From Grifola frondosa (lineage: Eukaryota; Basidiomycota; Agaricomycetes; Polyporales; Grifolaceae), in NCBI GenBank assembly GCA_001683735.1, contig LUGG01000002.1:186001-250000 (forward strand): 64,000 nucleotides of DNA, read 5' to 3'. Under the pieces are notes generated by a model. That model worked only from the letters and a program-made list of their open reading frames with translations, was not told the origin of the DNA and searched no databases. Below are positions 11,088-23,460 of the stretch, in pieces. Numbering within the stretch: position 1 is the first letter of the stretch; each line of letters begins with the position of its first letter. A program made the translations under genes and the position numbers.

Positions 11088-14000
11088 GGCGAGCGTTATT
11101 TGGAAGAGGTTTCAGAGAAAGAGAGTGGGGGGATGTGAGGCCGAGGGAGCATTTTTGAAGGCTGGCGGAGAGACTACTTAGCAAGGGGAAACAACTGAAC
11201 CCGGCTAAATCCGTTGATCGCTCGTGCGAGTTCTGGAAGTTGCCGGCCGAGTTGCCGGATTGTTGCCACTTGGTTGCCCTGAAAAGCTGCCTATTAAAGC
11301 TGAACCTGCCTCTTTCAATTTCGTGGATCTAAACGGAGATCCTCTCCAATTTTTCTCATTCATTTGCCCTTGCAAGGTAGCAGTTCCTAGTCTCGACCCT
11401 GAAACCATTCTTCAATTCAATTTAGTGCCCACCACCGGTTCATTGTGCAAACAACTGCGCATGGCTTCATTTAAAACAATATGATTTTCCCCGGTGCGAC
11501 CCATTCGCCTTTTGATATTATTTCTCTGCTTAGAAATAGCGACGACTTATCAGCGATATGGAGAATCTGCGGGTCGGAAGAGCTGCGGATGCTTACCCCA
11601 GCTGCTTGGCAGATCAGCATTCCCCATCTTTCAACTTCGGCTGCGTCTATTCAAATAGCTGGTCAGACATCATGCCTTCTCACTCCACCAACTTCCACCT
11701 CGTGTACCACTCACTTATCCATGCTGCATCGCGCGCTACAACAGAGCTTAACAGATTATGTTCCAGCTACTCTGAATCCGTTATCAGCCGTCAAGCAAAT
11801 GCGCCACCGGAAACGGCCCAGTATTCTGTTTACGAACTCATCAAACTGTCACGTCCCGACATACACCGCTCCGCTTCTGCGAGCGTCGACCTATCTGTGT
11901 CTGATCTTCCCGGGTATCACACCCCTCTGCACACCCGCGCAGCATTCTAAGCTCACCTATAGCCTGTTGCTACGGTTGTATCCATATCCAAACTTGGCCT
12001 AGGCCAGCGCACATACGATCCCATCCTTCGGCGCACCTTGGATTACCTTCTATGCTCGTGCGGATAGTCGCGCACGGAGAGTTCCAGCACATGCGGATCT
12101 TTCCTTTCCGATGGGCAACGCCCCTGACACCGTCAGCTACTAACCGTCTTTTATCTCCTCTCGGCAAGCGACAAGAACCTTCGTACGCGCTTCTGGCAGC
12201 TCATTCTTCTCAAACTCACTACTATACAAAATTCGTACAGCGCAAAATCTTCCTATTGACGTTGCCGCGCGGCCGTCTCGGAATAACCCCGTCGTACTGT
12301 GATCGCTTCCTGTAGGTATTCGGCTCATTTTTCACCCCCGGTTCCATGCTGTTTGTGGGAACTGACGCAGAAATAGGCTGCAGGATATGCGGCTACTTAC
12401 GCTTCTACTAGGATGAGGCTGTGCTTAATCCAGGCAGCGAAGGCCAGAATCCTGTGATACTTGGAGCTCGCCGGTGACCAGCGGTAGTCGCCATTTCTCC
12501 GCGTTCGAGACCAGTATTGACGTGGGTACATATCAAGCAGAGGTCCTTCGCGTGCATGCATTCACCCATGCTATGCACACGTCCGCCGAGCCACAGGTCT
12601 CCCCATGCCAATGCCATCGAAGAAACTGTGCACGGTACACGTCCTCGTGATGCATCTAAGTTGAGTTGCAATTATTTTTACCGACCGTCTGACAGGCCTG
12701 GCCATCTATCTCCCTTGCTGCGCAGACTCGCGGAGGGTGGCGTTCTCGGGACACTATATTGCGCCTGTACGTACACCGCCTGACTCGCGGTTCAGGCCGT
12801 CGCGCAGTTGCTCTTTCTGATCGCCCAACCCTGAGCATACGTGAGTGTGGACGTAATGATTACTGGCTTATGTCGTCGAGGCATCAGTTGCCTTGCAGCC
12901 AGCGTCCGGAATTCGACGGTTCTCAGCCAGTATTAGCCAATGTCCGTGCACGAAGGTGGCTGAAACGATGCATCCGTATGCACGTCTTGACGAATTGCCT
13001 TTGCCCGGTATGCAGTTGGGCTCGTTTATCGCGCATCACGCGACCCGGGTTCGATTTAGACTATCCTGAGCCTATCATAGCGCGCGTATCGTCCAACGCA
13101 AGATGCTTGTATTGAGTGGCGAGAATGACATGCACACTTGGCATGTATAGCATCTCCTTGACGATCGTGTCATTGTCTACAACTTAGGTCCTATCGTCTT
13201 ACGTACCGACCTCATTGGAGCTCCTGTGGATGCCTGATCTCGCTCTCTCACGCGGGATGCTCTATTACGCAGGCTCACATGCACGCCACATGCACAAAGC
13301 GAGGCGAGATGGTGGTCATATATCTGGCGTCAGCTCCGTTCAATGCAAGGGGCAACTTTGCTCATTTGGAATTGCCCGCATCGTGTTCGCGCTTCGATGG
13401 CCGACCAATTGAATAGGCCGATCTCTGTGCCGTACGGACCGCTCCAGCAAACCCTCGCGGAGTCCCGGCGAGCTTGGCACAGCTGAGTCACGTCTCGGTG
13501 CAAGTAGGCTGTCTCCACCAGTGCACAGATGATACAGTGAATCTTGTCAAATGATGCCGCGCTTTTCGCATCCGAGAATTACCGTGGAAATCCAGACTTC
13601 ACGCCGCATATGACCATCATTGGTCGGGGATTCCGATTAGGAAAGAGAGTTCATTTATGACGACGTGCTCGGGAGAAGCGTAAGGCGGCGTATTTCAGAT
13701 GTGCTGAGAAATACAAAAACGCACGAAATGCTTGGCAAGTTCATGCGTAGAGCTAGTTTTTGATCCGATAGATGATGGCTTTGCTATTGCCAAAATCAGG
13801 CTTTCTGATGTCTAGTTGCTGCTAGTGCAAGCCGCGAGGGAACAAGACTTCCATGTTGAACAAAAATGGTAAGCTCGAGGGATGAAGCTTGGGCAAGAAC
13901 TGCCAAAATAGTCTGAATAAATTCGGCGTACTCAGATATCTCTGTCTTGTCTCGCGACGTGCTGAACACCAGAATATTGACCCGCGAGATCAATAAAAAG

Positions 14001-16033
14001 AATGGAAACGCTAGAAAAAATAGCTGCAATAGTGTGACATCAATGTATCCGCGATGTTGTCGATAGAATATTTGCCCACCTTGAGGTACAAAATCGCCAA
14101 GATCCGTCGGCTGAAAACGATTAAACGCAGAATTGAATGTAGCCATGTTCGTGCACGCCAATATATCCCACCTGAAAACCTAAAAGCGGCAATATGCAGT
14201 CGTCATTTTGTCGTAAATGAATTCAACAGGGCGCGCGAACCGCGAGACCAAAATGTCGTGTCTGCACCAGCACCTAGGCTCATAAGACATAGACGGGGGT
14301 GCTAGCGGGTCAATAGCAACAGTAGAGTAGCGAGAGAACGAAATACCCGCAGTCTGCGGTCAAGATATTTTTTCTCGGTTCCTAATTCGCCGGAGGGGAA
14401 CAAAGGCACACCGCAGAAATGCTTCAGATCACCTGCAAATGCCAGCGGTAAGAATGGTTCTGCCTGGTTCTGCCGACGAGATCAGTTTGATGCTGGAAGC
14501 ACGATGAAATGTTTAACACCTGTCAGGTACCTCTAGCAGACCAGGTGAGACATGCGGAATGCATATGGAATGAAGCGACCCTCACCGGTCGGCAGACTCC
14601 GTGAGCGGAGGAAAAAAGTGGAGGTTATACAGAAGACCCCACATTCGTATCCGTCGTGGAGGTCAGTGGTGACGATGATAGAGAGAGAGCTTGCCTGTCG
14701 ATGTTGACATCAGCTGGATATGCCGCTGGTATTAACGTTCACTATCAGTATTCAATCATCAGGTGAGCTACAAGCCACTGTTTCGGTACCGATGTTAAAG
14801 TTGTCGAGTATTTGTCACAAGTAACCTTCAACACCCTCCGAATTGTATGTTTTTGGCCCTATCTCTGGACGACATATCGAGCACTTGTCACACAAGCAGG
14901 CCGTCTCCTGTGAATATTCCCCGTGGTCATGAATGCCGACACCATTATCTTACTAGTAGCGATCGCGATTCAATAAAACTCCCGCGGCCTCTCACCGTGT
15001 TCTCGGGGTTTGGTCTCAGGCTCGAACCAACTGGGAGCTATTTTGCATTACGTAGAGCACTGTTCGCAGTGGGATTCCGTTTCCAGAAAGGTCCAAGTAC
15101 CCCGTTTTAATGATCGTGACATAGCAAGTAATACGCCGTGTTGGCGCCGCATAGAGGGCTTGTCTAACATTGCTTGGGAGTTGCTCAAGCGGACAAATAC
15201 CCATTAGTAATTAGTAATATTGCGGGGATTCAGCTTTGCACAGCATGGGTATTTGATCTTCATCCACCCGACACATATTCATAAATGCTGAGAATGATGG
15301 TCTCTATATACAATTAATAATCCGTACAAACCCGCTGATGCTAGAACGCCTCCGATCAGCTCATGTGGTACTCAGACATCATGCAGTGTGCGGAAAGTCC
15401 GCACAAACGAAGATAAATTTCACAGGACCACCCGCGCTCCTTGCCACCAGGCCACGAAGCACTTGTCCCTGACAGCGTGGATTCCAACGGAACGGAAACA
15501 CACGCCTCCGGTGTCCGCCTCGCCTCGAACTCGTGGCAACAACGTGCAGCGATGTGTCGTACGCTATCTCGGGACAAATAGTGGCTTTGCTCCTTTGGCA
15601 TTGCCACGGTCAAATAATATTCATTTTTGCTGCTCGAGACTTACCTCCAGGAATCGGTCTCGTCCCTCAAACCACACCACGCCATGTGTTGCGCCTTCGT
15701 CATCTACCGCTCCTTTGTTACTTATAGCCCACATTACCGTGGCAAGACGAAGTGCAATGCGATTATTGGGTGGTACGGTACACCTGGCCATGTTTATATT
15801 GGTATACCTTTGGTCCGTCCAAGAGTCCGCGGGACAACACCGTCATCTATCCACATGAGCTCAATGGGAACAATACTCGGTAATGAAAGGAGATATCACG
15901 AAACAGCATAGAAAGGGAATTGCCACAGAGAAGCCGCAGAAACTGGGATATGTGTAGTCATGTTTCTACTCATACGATGGAGAATCTACAAAAAGAACAT
16001 TAATGCCTCGCCAATGGAAACTATACGTGGCAC
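11088..16033. other. Long gene-poor stretch, no confident gene
   Basis: Nearly 5 kb without a recognisable protein. Two overlapping plus-strand frames between 11481 and 12002 are open for 130-170 codons but show no domain, no splice logic and neither looks more coding than the other. A minus-strand frame at 13796-14161 has one hydrophobic run (LLQLFFLAFPFFLLI). No tandem array or terminal repeat was seen. The first 150 bases are the probable cyclophilin promoter. Confidence 0.3.
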
Positions 16034-19000
16034 CTACGCATCGCTCCGCCAATCTTGGCCACGCAGTGCAGCATCTTCACGTTCTTGCGTCCGCTTCACC
16101 CACCCTGCGGGATGTCCAACCTGGGGCAGAATCGCCGAGTCGCGTCGTGACACGACCTTGAAGTGCGCATGCTTGTCGTCTGCCTTGCTTTTCACTGATT
16201 CCGCGTCGGACTTGTTGCGCTGGAACATCTAGGATATGCCCGCAATGTCACAATTCGCAGTGATGACCGCAAAGAGACGGATGACACACCTCCTGCAAGA
16301 CCTGCGTGCGACTCATGTCCTCGCTTGCCTCTGCCTCTGCCATTCCGATCTCTCACGCCAACGAGCTGCCCGTCCACGTACTCCAAACCAGTCGTCACCG
16401 CATCAGCAATCGCTTTTTTCAGCTGACGTTTAACGAGCCCTGTGGCAAAGGACGCAGTGTCTTGTACAGGATATCGTGTTCGAATCGCGTATTGAAAACT
16501 TAAGCGTGCCCACTTTCACGTGGACGTTCTTCACTTTGAAGACGCTCGACTTGTCCTTGTCTGCAGACACGACGTGAGCCGTTACGGTCAAACCTTCGCC
16601 ACCAAGTAGGACGTCGGCAAGGCCAGAATCTGACAACTTGGGGAATCCAGTTTTCTTCTTGAAATAAAAGGCGACGTCGCGCATGTCGGCTTGGATTTGC
16701 CCAAAGGTCAAGGTAAACTCGTGGCTCTCGTCCCTGGGAGTATGACATTGTCAATCAACGGTGATGATGAAGAGGATATATACACGTACGTGATAGTATT
16801 GTATGGGCTTAAACTTGACGAAGTTGTGTGCTTCCATACTGACGAGGTTGGGAAAGAGGTTACGACCGGAAAGTGCGAGATTCTCAATGACGAGGTCTAA
16901 TGCATCATCGGTGTATTCGATACGTGGAATGGGAAGATACCCAACCTAAAAAGACGTCACCTCTCTGTGCTCGAACAAATCGCTGAGAACTTACCCTTTC
17001 AATGATACTGGGAAGAATAACCTTGCGAATATCTAACATAACTCTGGCTGAATTTTAGGCTACCCTCGCTGTCAAACAGTAAGTCCTTGGTCAAACGCGC
17101 CCAATCTTCGCCGAACCTTCAAATCAGTTGATGTCAGCCCGGAACCATAATGTTACACGGGTGAGGAACTTACCGCTTGTTCAACGGATCGTCTCCCAAA
17201 GCACGGAACCAGTCGCCAGTTGCGCTGAACAAGTTGTCGAAATGACCTTTGTATTTCTCGTCATAGAAGTGGCGACCGCTCTCCCGCAATTTATTGGCTT
17301 CATCATTGCACTGAGGCTCGAGCACAAAACCCACATCCAATAGTACCTACATGCATACAAGGTTAGCAAATTGAAATAGAAGGAAACACTGCGCGCACCC
17401 TGCGAGTGTACGCGTCTACAGATCGGAACCAATTTCTCAGTTCTTCATCTTGCTGTGCATCATTGTAGAGCGCCTGCATCGCATCGCCAATCACGCCGAG
17501 ACTCATACCATTTGCAAAGCGCTCAAGTAGTGTTCGCAGCTCGCTCGTCGCGTGTTGTATCGACGAATTGGACGTTGCCCGCTGATGCGAGTCTTTGCCT
17601 GCAATAACAAGGTTGAACTTCGACCATAACGAAAGAAGAGCAATATTCACCGTGTCCAGCAACCGTCTTTCCGTGCGAAGCGTACTCCTCAAGGAAGTTG
17701 AGCAGCCATTGGACGACTCCTGGTAATCCTTGTGCTTCTGGCATTCTATGATAACCTAAGATGTATGATTAGCTATGCTTTTCCCTCGAGGTCTGTGAAC
17801 CTCATGATGTAGCACGGCAATTACAGAAGCCGCACGGCAGGCGTACCTTCTTGCCACGGTAGATAAACTGATCCCGTCGCTCCTCGGGAAAGTATTCCTC
17901 GCTAAAGAAGTGCTTCGCACGATCGTAATGCTCGTTGGCACGATCCTTATGCCCTTGAGGCACACGATCAGTCAGATTATCCTGCAAGACCAAGTGAATA
18001 TATGCGTGTGAAATACGCGTTCGGTGGGACGAACCCTAACACCACGTATCTTGTCCATGATTCCCTGCTTCTTGGCTTCAGCATCCCCCGAATCTTCAGG
18101 CACAACGTCTTCACCGACTCGGTTGTGGACATCGTCCTTCTGTCTTTGCGCCTCCATCTACGTTTGCGATCGATCAGTAAGTAGCTCAAGAGACTCCTAG
18201 ATAGTGCAAACCTTTCCACGATCCACCAGCTCGTCTTTACGCTGCTGTCCTTCATTAATCGCCTGCTCGCCGCTCTTCACTTCACCGTTACCGTGCTTCA
18301 CTGTGGCCCCATGTCCAATCTCTTCGTGCGGATGCTGGGCAATAGTCGTATCCGTCCCTGGAACGCGAGCTTCCAAGACCTGCGGCATGCTCAGTAACAT
18401 ATAAAGAAGTTTCTAGCACGCATATACGCACTGGAGTCTCATCAGGTCCAGCAACGCGACCGCCCTCAGTGATGAACTGGTCGTTAGGGGCAGAGTCGTT
18501 AACCGACCTCAATCGTTCCTCGTCGGGACGAGCCGCATCCGCAAGCTTACTTGCACCACGAGCAAGGAGATCGCGCCCAATGACAGAGAAGTCGGCCAGA
18601 AGCTTGCGGACCTCAGCGTTGGTGAGCACAAGCGAGAGCAGTGTGCGCAGATGTTGCACGGCCTGTTGTCCATCGCTGCTTGTCTTTTCCTTGTCGACTG
18701 GGATGACCTCGTTGGTGCCCTTCTTTGCAGAGGAGAGGTCAGCTTCACGCGTATGCCAGACGAAGTTCTGAAACAGCTCGTCCGCATTCTTCTGCTCGAC
18801 GATGAGGCGAGCGGTTTCTATGATGTCGCGGGTGTCTTGAATGAGTTTCTGACCATCGTGAGAGAGGTCCTTAGTATCGACGGGTGAGTGAGACAAGACG
18901 TAGGAAAGGGTCTCGTCAATCTGGGCGTTGGAAGGCATGCGGGACTCGCGCAAGGCAGTAACCACGCCATAGAAACGGAGTTTTCGATCTACATCTGCTG

Positions 19001-19136
19001 CTTGTTCTTTCTTGTTGACAGGATCAACAACGGAGCCCTGAATGCGGGTCAGGATAAACGAGACGGAAAACACGAAATAGAAACGAACCGCAGCAGGATG
19101 ATCTCCAATATCCTTTGTAGCCTGTGGGAGAGACAT
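16034..19136 (-). CDS. HAM1-like protein (hyphal anastomosis family), with several frame breaks
   Basis: Start ATG 19136, stop 16034. Clear exons: 19136-19089, 19037-18432, 18379-18212, 18157-18035, 17981-17847, 17755-17664, 17581-17399, 17346-17174 and 17116 onward, with further exons to 16034. Diagnostic pieces are IGRDLLARGASKLADAARP, VIIECQKHKDYQES with QWLLNFLEEYASHGK, ELRTLLERFANGMSLGVIGD, ATGDWFRALGDDPLNKR, HEFTLTFGQIQADMRDV and TGLEYVDGQLVGVRDR. Fungal HAM1-family proteins are large, [17 protein letters not shown] proteins needed for hyphal fusion in Neurospora. The exon at 17755-17664 is 92 bp, one short of frame, and further one- or two-base slips sit near 17046-17055, 16808-16813, 16479-16480, 16444-16446 and 16344-16345, always with conserved residues on both sides. 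I take these for sequence errors, not a dead gene. Confidence 0.85.
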
Positions 19137-19773
19137 GGTAAATTGTTATTTCGCGTGGGGCTATGTTCGTAACGGCTGGAAGTTGGAGAGAGAATGTGGG
19201 GGAAAGTGGGGAAGTTGAAGAGGGAAGGTTGGACATACGACGTTATATATGAGGACCGGCTCTGTCGTGCATATAGCGATGACGCATCCGACGTCATTCG
19301 CAACAGGTCCACTTCAGGACAGAAGGAGGAGACACTTCTCCCTCGATCCAGCATAATGTCACCCACTTTTGGATGAGCCCTTCCTCCTCCCTCCACTCCA
19401 AATATCTTCTGACATGCACGTGAACATGATCACCACGCAGCAGTCTGCATATTGCAAGGCTCCTCTTGCGCGCAATAGGTGCCAGATTCTACTTAAAATA
19501 GATATCCAGCTGGCATGGAGCTCGAGGAGTCGATCAAGGAACGCGTCGATCACGTGATGTATGGAGCACAAGGGGCGATTTGAAGCCTTGCGCCGCTTTT
19601 GAAACTCAATCACGCTGATCAAGTCCCGCAAGATAACATGTCGTTCGCCATTCACATGTTTACGCAGTACGATAGCTACATACTGGCATAAAACATAGAC
19701 CCCAAAATATCTGAGTACACTGCATGAAATGGTCATGACCGCCAAACACTCTAATTTCCTGCGCAACCTTTCT
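19137..19773. other. Intergenic region between HAM1-like and LysM genes
   Basis: The part next to 19136 is the HAM1-like promoter. One open minus-strand frame (19359-19766) shows no family or splice support and is probably chance. Nothing else seen. Confidence 0.3.
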
Positions 19774-20438
19774 TCAGGCCGAGGAAGATGTCACAATCAC
19801 CTCATCGGCCGTGCACAACACCTGCATAAAAACGACCAGGTCAGCACAGCATCTTCAGTAGTATTATTATCATTAATTACCTCTCCGAGATAGATATTGG
19901 CACAATCCGTGTCGACGTTCGGGTTGTTCGCGAGGAGCGTGCTCAGGTCGATGTCGGCCGCTTCTGCAATTGATCCGCAGAAGTCTCCGGACTGTACGAC
20001 GTGCACGACGGTGCAGTCCTGACCGGTAATGCCGAGACACAGATCCTGAATCAGAATAGGAGGGGTTACTTCAGCCTAAGGATGCATGATAAATCGCGAA
20101 CAGACCTCGCCAACAAACAGATTGTCGCAGGCGGCATCGATCACAGCGGCATTAACTGTCGCAAGCTGGTACCTGTAACATATGTATGCGGTTCAATGGC
20201 TCTGCGCGGGTTATACAAGTCAGAGCTGGGCTAACGTGGACACGTTCTGCGCGGCAGAGATGCCATCGCAGGTATCGCCCAAAGAAACGGTGTAGTTGCG
20301 AGCACAGTCAGCCTGTGCATTGACTGTTCGTATCTCAGCTGTGAGCACGAAATTGTCCACTCGCAGAAATTACATGGACTGACCAGCAACGAGGGCCGCA
20401 ACCAGGACGACAGCAGTCAGTTGGATACGAGCGAACAT
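19774..20438 (-). CDS. Secreted protein with two LysM-type domains
   Basis: Five small exons (20438-20384, 20323-20236, 20172-20106, 20045-19881, 19821-19774) join in frame to 140 residues. The first ~22 residues, MFARIQLTAVVLVAALVAVN, form a signal peptide ending near AQA. Two LysM (CBM50) units follow: CARNYTVSLGDTCDGIS with TVNAAVIDAACDNLFVGE near residues 26-72, and CTVVHVVQSGDFCGSIAEA with NPNVDTDCANIYLGE near 80-125. Six or more cysteines are placed as in fungal LysM proteins. LysM binds chitin or related N-acetylglucosamine polymers; secreted LysM-only proteins in fungi commonly shield or sequester chitin oligomers. Here that role is inferred. The tail IVTSSSA has no GPI signal. It is a lone gene, without a neighbouring chitinase. 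Confidence 0.9.
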
Positions 20439-21559
20439 GATGATGAGGAAGAGCTGCAAAGACTGAACGACAAGCTTAGGCGGTGAGTTCGCTGAAGGCC
20501 GGGCGGTGAGCATTGGCAACTTCTGTCGCGTCCTTTATAGGGTTTTGAAGACCTTCCCCAATCACGTCCCTGAAAATGTCGCCGCCCAACGCGCGATGTG
20601 TGTCAACCGACTTCAATCGTATTTGGATGCCATGACTCGCGCTCCGACTTCACGGCACGCATGGATTCTTCCGACTCGGCTCAGAGGTTAAGGGCAGAAG
20701 CATTGTGGGGTCTTGATATGATGTTCCTCAGCGGTCGCGCCGCGCGGGGGAGATGCCCCGTGTTGGGAAGAAAAATTGCGGCGCTCACGCGAAGACGAAG
20801 GGCGCATAGTACGGCTCCGAATACGGCATTTTCCTATTTGGGCCGCGGTGAGTCACCATCATTTCTGATGCGGGCATCAAACATTTCCGTTATCTGCAGA
20901 ACCGACTCATTTGAGACTTCTCGGCAGTACCTCGGCCTGCAAAGCAAAAAAATGCGCTGTTTGAGGATGAATGTACTTGTCCTGCCAACTATCTTAAGCG
21001 AGCGCGCGCGCGACCTATATTTAGGCTTGCCTTCCGTCCCACTTATCCCCCGGGATGGCATCTGACCTGGCAGGCCCTGCATTCATCCAACATAGTGAAT
21101 AACATGAAATGATCAGGGACGCGTTCAGCACGTACCCTTGTCGCGTATCAGAGGCGGCAAACACTTGTGAGTCAGCTTCGGTTCATTGTTCGTCTTGATA
21201 ACACCGAAAACCATTCGTGGGAGGTGCTGTGCGCCGCGTACGAACAATCCAGTCCCGAATAAATTCAAGCGAGTCATCGCACACCAAAACAACCCTTCGA
21301 CGAGCATTGGTTTTCGGCGTATTCGAGCGGCATTTTGCGCGAGGTGGAGGCTGCCGAGGGGAGAGATTTCGTACGCGAACATGAAGGCTACGCAGGGCAT
21401 CTGAAAAGCGCACGAGAACAACGAGCAGATGGAGGCTGATTTGGATGTTGCGGACCTCCAGCGCTGCAGCTGGCGGTATGGTCTTTCTGCTCCGGTGCGA
21501 GACTAAGAAGACTGCCGTCATAAGCCTAACCTGCTCATGGGTGCAATTTCGCTTTACCT
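20439..21559. other. Upstream region and decayed adaptor-like sequence
   Basis: The first part is the promoter of the LysM gene. From about 21190 to 21480 the plus strand contains a degraded relative of the sequence at 23340-23455: RGEISYANMKATQGI, a stop, then NNEQMEADLDVADLQR-like codons, matching GEISQAILKATQGIQEHEV and MKADIADLQ. It has several stops and no open gene model. Confidence 0.35.
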
Positions 21560-21905
21560 GTGAGCGAGACCAGTGTATATGGACAGGTACGGCTATTGAC
21601 GTGGAGGGCACGATGCCATACAATGCTGGACTCGGCACCGGGACTGAGTACAAAAGGCGCGGTGTCGCAGGGCCAGTATCAGGGACAGCGCACCGCAGAG
21701 GATGCGTCGGAGAGGATCGCACAACGCGTCGCAGAAGGGTAACACGGCCAAATGACTGCGAGTTACAATACAGACAAGGTGGTTCGCAGCACTAGCCAGT
21801 GCCCATACAGGGGAGTGCGGGTCCCGCACCGGACCACACGAGCAATGGTCCCGGAACTGGCGTCCCACCCGATGGTCCGCAACGTCTTCCGTGACGACTT
21901 CATAG
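21560..21905 (+). pseudogene. Possible relic of the small glycine-rich family (see 50406 and 57680)
   Basis: Broken coding-like sequence ends with GTGVPPDGPQRLP and a stop near 21895, which parallels GTGGSAIPPGSPQSVP and stop at the end of the 50406 gene; the nucleotides around the stop (GTCCGCAACGTCTTCCGTGA versus GTCCGCAGAGTGTTCCGTGA) also match. The piece ASERIAQRVAEG upstream is in another frame. The N-terminal half is not recognisable. Weakly supported. Confidence 0.3.
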
Positions 21906-23061
21906 TACGCTTTTTTATCCGTCCGCGAACTATCTGGATGACGTGCTGATGGAATATTCGCTCAGCGCAGGCTCGATAACAGTGGGATTGAAGGAAGGTG
22001 ACATCAAGGTAATTGTCGATGCTTGCTCGAGAACTGTGCGGCGATAGCCGGCCAAGTTCCTGCCCGCAATCAAGTTACCTTTGAAGGGCGTCTGGCTCCA
22101 ATACTATTCTGAGCGTGTCCGAGGATGACTCGAAATTTCTGTCTTTGCCTTTGCTGCGCACATACAACGGAGACAACGCGCGCATCGAGAACGGTTCTCG
22201 CCTGGCAGGAGCGGACAAACAATGTCCAGGCTCATTGGGAGAAGCGAGATATTTTGACCACGACATTGCATGAAGCGCGAAAAAACTCGCTCGGGCGGAG
22301 CTGACGCCATAGATCAGCCAGAGAGGATGCCAGTATCTCCATCTATTATCGTTCCAAGTGCAATGTTCAAATGTTCATCATTCAACGTTGAGCGTCAGTG
22401 TCCTCGTTGGCGGCCGTTATAAACCTGGCACATCCTGCATGGAAGAGATGACTTCAGGCGAGTCAAGAAAGGACATCAAAAGGACATACCGTGTAGTACC
22501 AGATTTCGCGGACGACTGGTTAAAGATGCCCATGGAGAAGCATCCAGATTTAAGAGTTGAAGAACGAGGAAGCGCCCAGTACTGGTACTGGCCATGGCCC
22601 GTGTTTGCAGGTGTTTGCGGCAAGTTTGCGGTGAAACCTCGAGTTTTTGTCATGCTCTTGAACGGTCTTGGATCAAAGACGCGTCCAACCACGGGTCCAG
22701 AGACAATTTCGGGCGTGCCGAGTACAAGCAATCCTTGAATGCGCGTCCAACGTTGAAATTTTATGGGCCATTTTGCGCGAGCTGCCGGTGAGACCAAGTT
22801 CTTCCGATGAAGAACCGGTTCCTTATTAATGGCTTCATCTTTACCGCCAGACTCGAACACAGCCGCTGTCCAAATACTAGCAGACATGATCTTCTTTCAA
22901 CTCATGAACAGCTGAAAGCCTGTTATTTCATGGCTATGTTATTAGCTTTACACATACGGCTCGCCCTGCCACCGTTGTTGCTGAGACATGGTGGGCTGCT
23001 CTCTGCCAGCATTGCATATCGCCCTATCTGACTCCAGCATACACCCCGCTCTCCAATCGCC
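21906..23061. other. No confident gene
   Basis: Open frames on both strands (for example 22417-22887 minus) show no family I recognise and no consistent exon chain. The region lies between two decayed adaptor-like relics and is probably also degenerate accessory sequence. Confidence 0.3.
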
Positions 23062-23460
23062 ATGAAGAACATACTGCACAAAATAGCTGCTAGCACCATC
23101 AAGAAACGCGTCCGCAAGGCGGTGAAGAGCCCCGTCGCACTGAACGGGCTCAAGACCTCCCTGACATTACTGAGCACGATCGGGTCGCCCGTCCCATTTG
23201 TTGCACCGATCGCAAAGACATCGCTGCAGATAATCCAGCACGCCGAGGTATCGCAGTCGTGCAGCACCGCGCCGTGAATCCCGAGCTGACCAATGTGCAC
23301 GCCGTAGCTCGCTAAGCAGAACCGAGAGGACTGCAAGGACCTCGCGCGGCTGAGCGGAGAGATTTCGCAGGCGATCTTGAAGGCGACGCAGGGCATCCAA
23401 GAGCACGAGGTCGATGACCAGATGAAGGCGGATATTGCGGATCTCCAGTGGTATGCTATT
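23062..23460 (+). pseudogene. N-terminal adaptor segment of a STAND/NACHT-type protein, degraded
   Basis: ATG at 23062 opens a basic start (IKKRVRKAVKSPVALNGLKT) followed by LLSTIGSPVPFVAPIAKTSL and IIQHAE. After stops, a second in-frame block reads NREDCKDLARLSGEISQAIL, KATQGIQEHEVDDQMKADI and ADLQ, ending near 23455. Alpha-helical N-terminal adaptors of this make-up (an L-K-T-L-x-x-L-x-x-I start, then a helix with E-I-S) precede NACHT or related NTPase domains in many Agaricomycete STAND proteins. No P-loop NTPase domain or repeat domain follows, so only a fragment remains. The family call is an inference from pattern. Confidence 0.4.

Noticed and set aside
11481..12002. Two overlapping plus-strand open frames of about 170 and 130 codons.
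   Set aside because: Neither shows a family, amino-acid composition or splice pattern that sets it apart from chance openness in this region.
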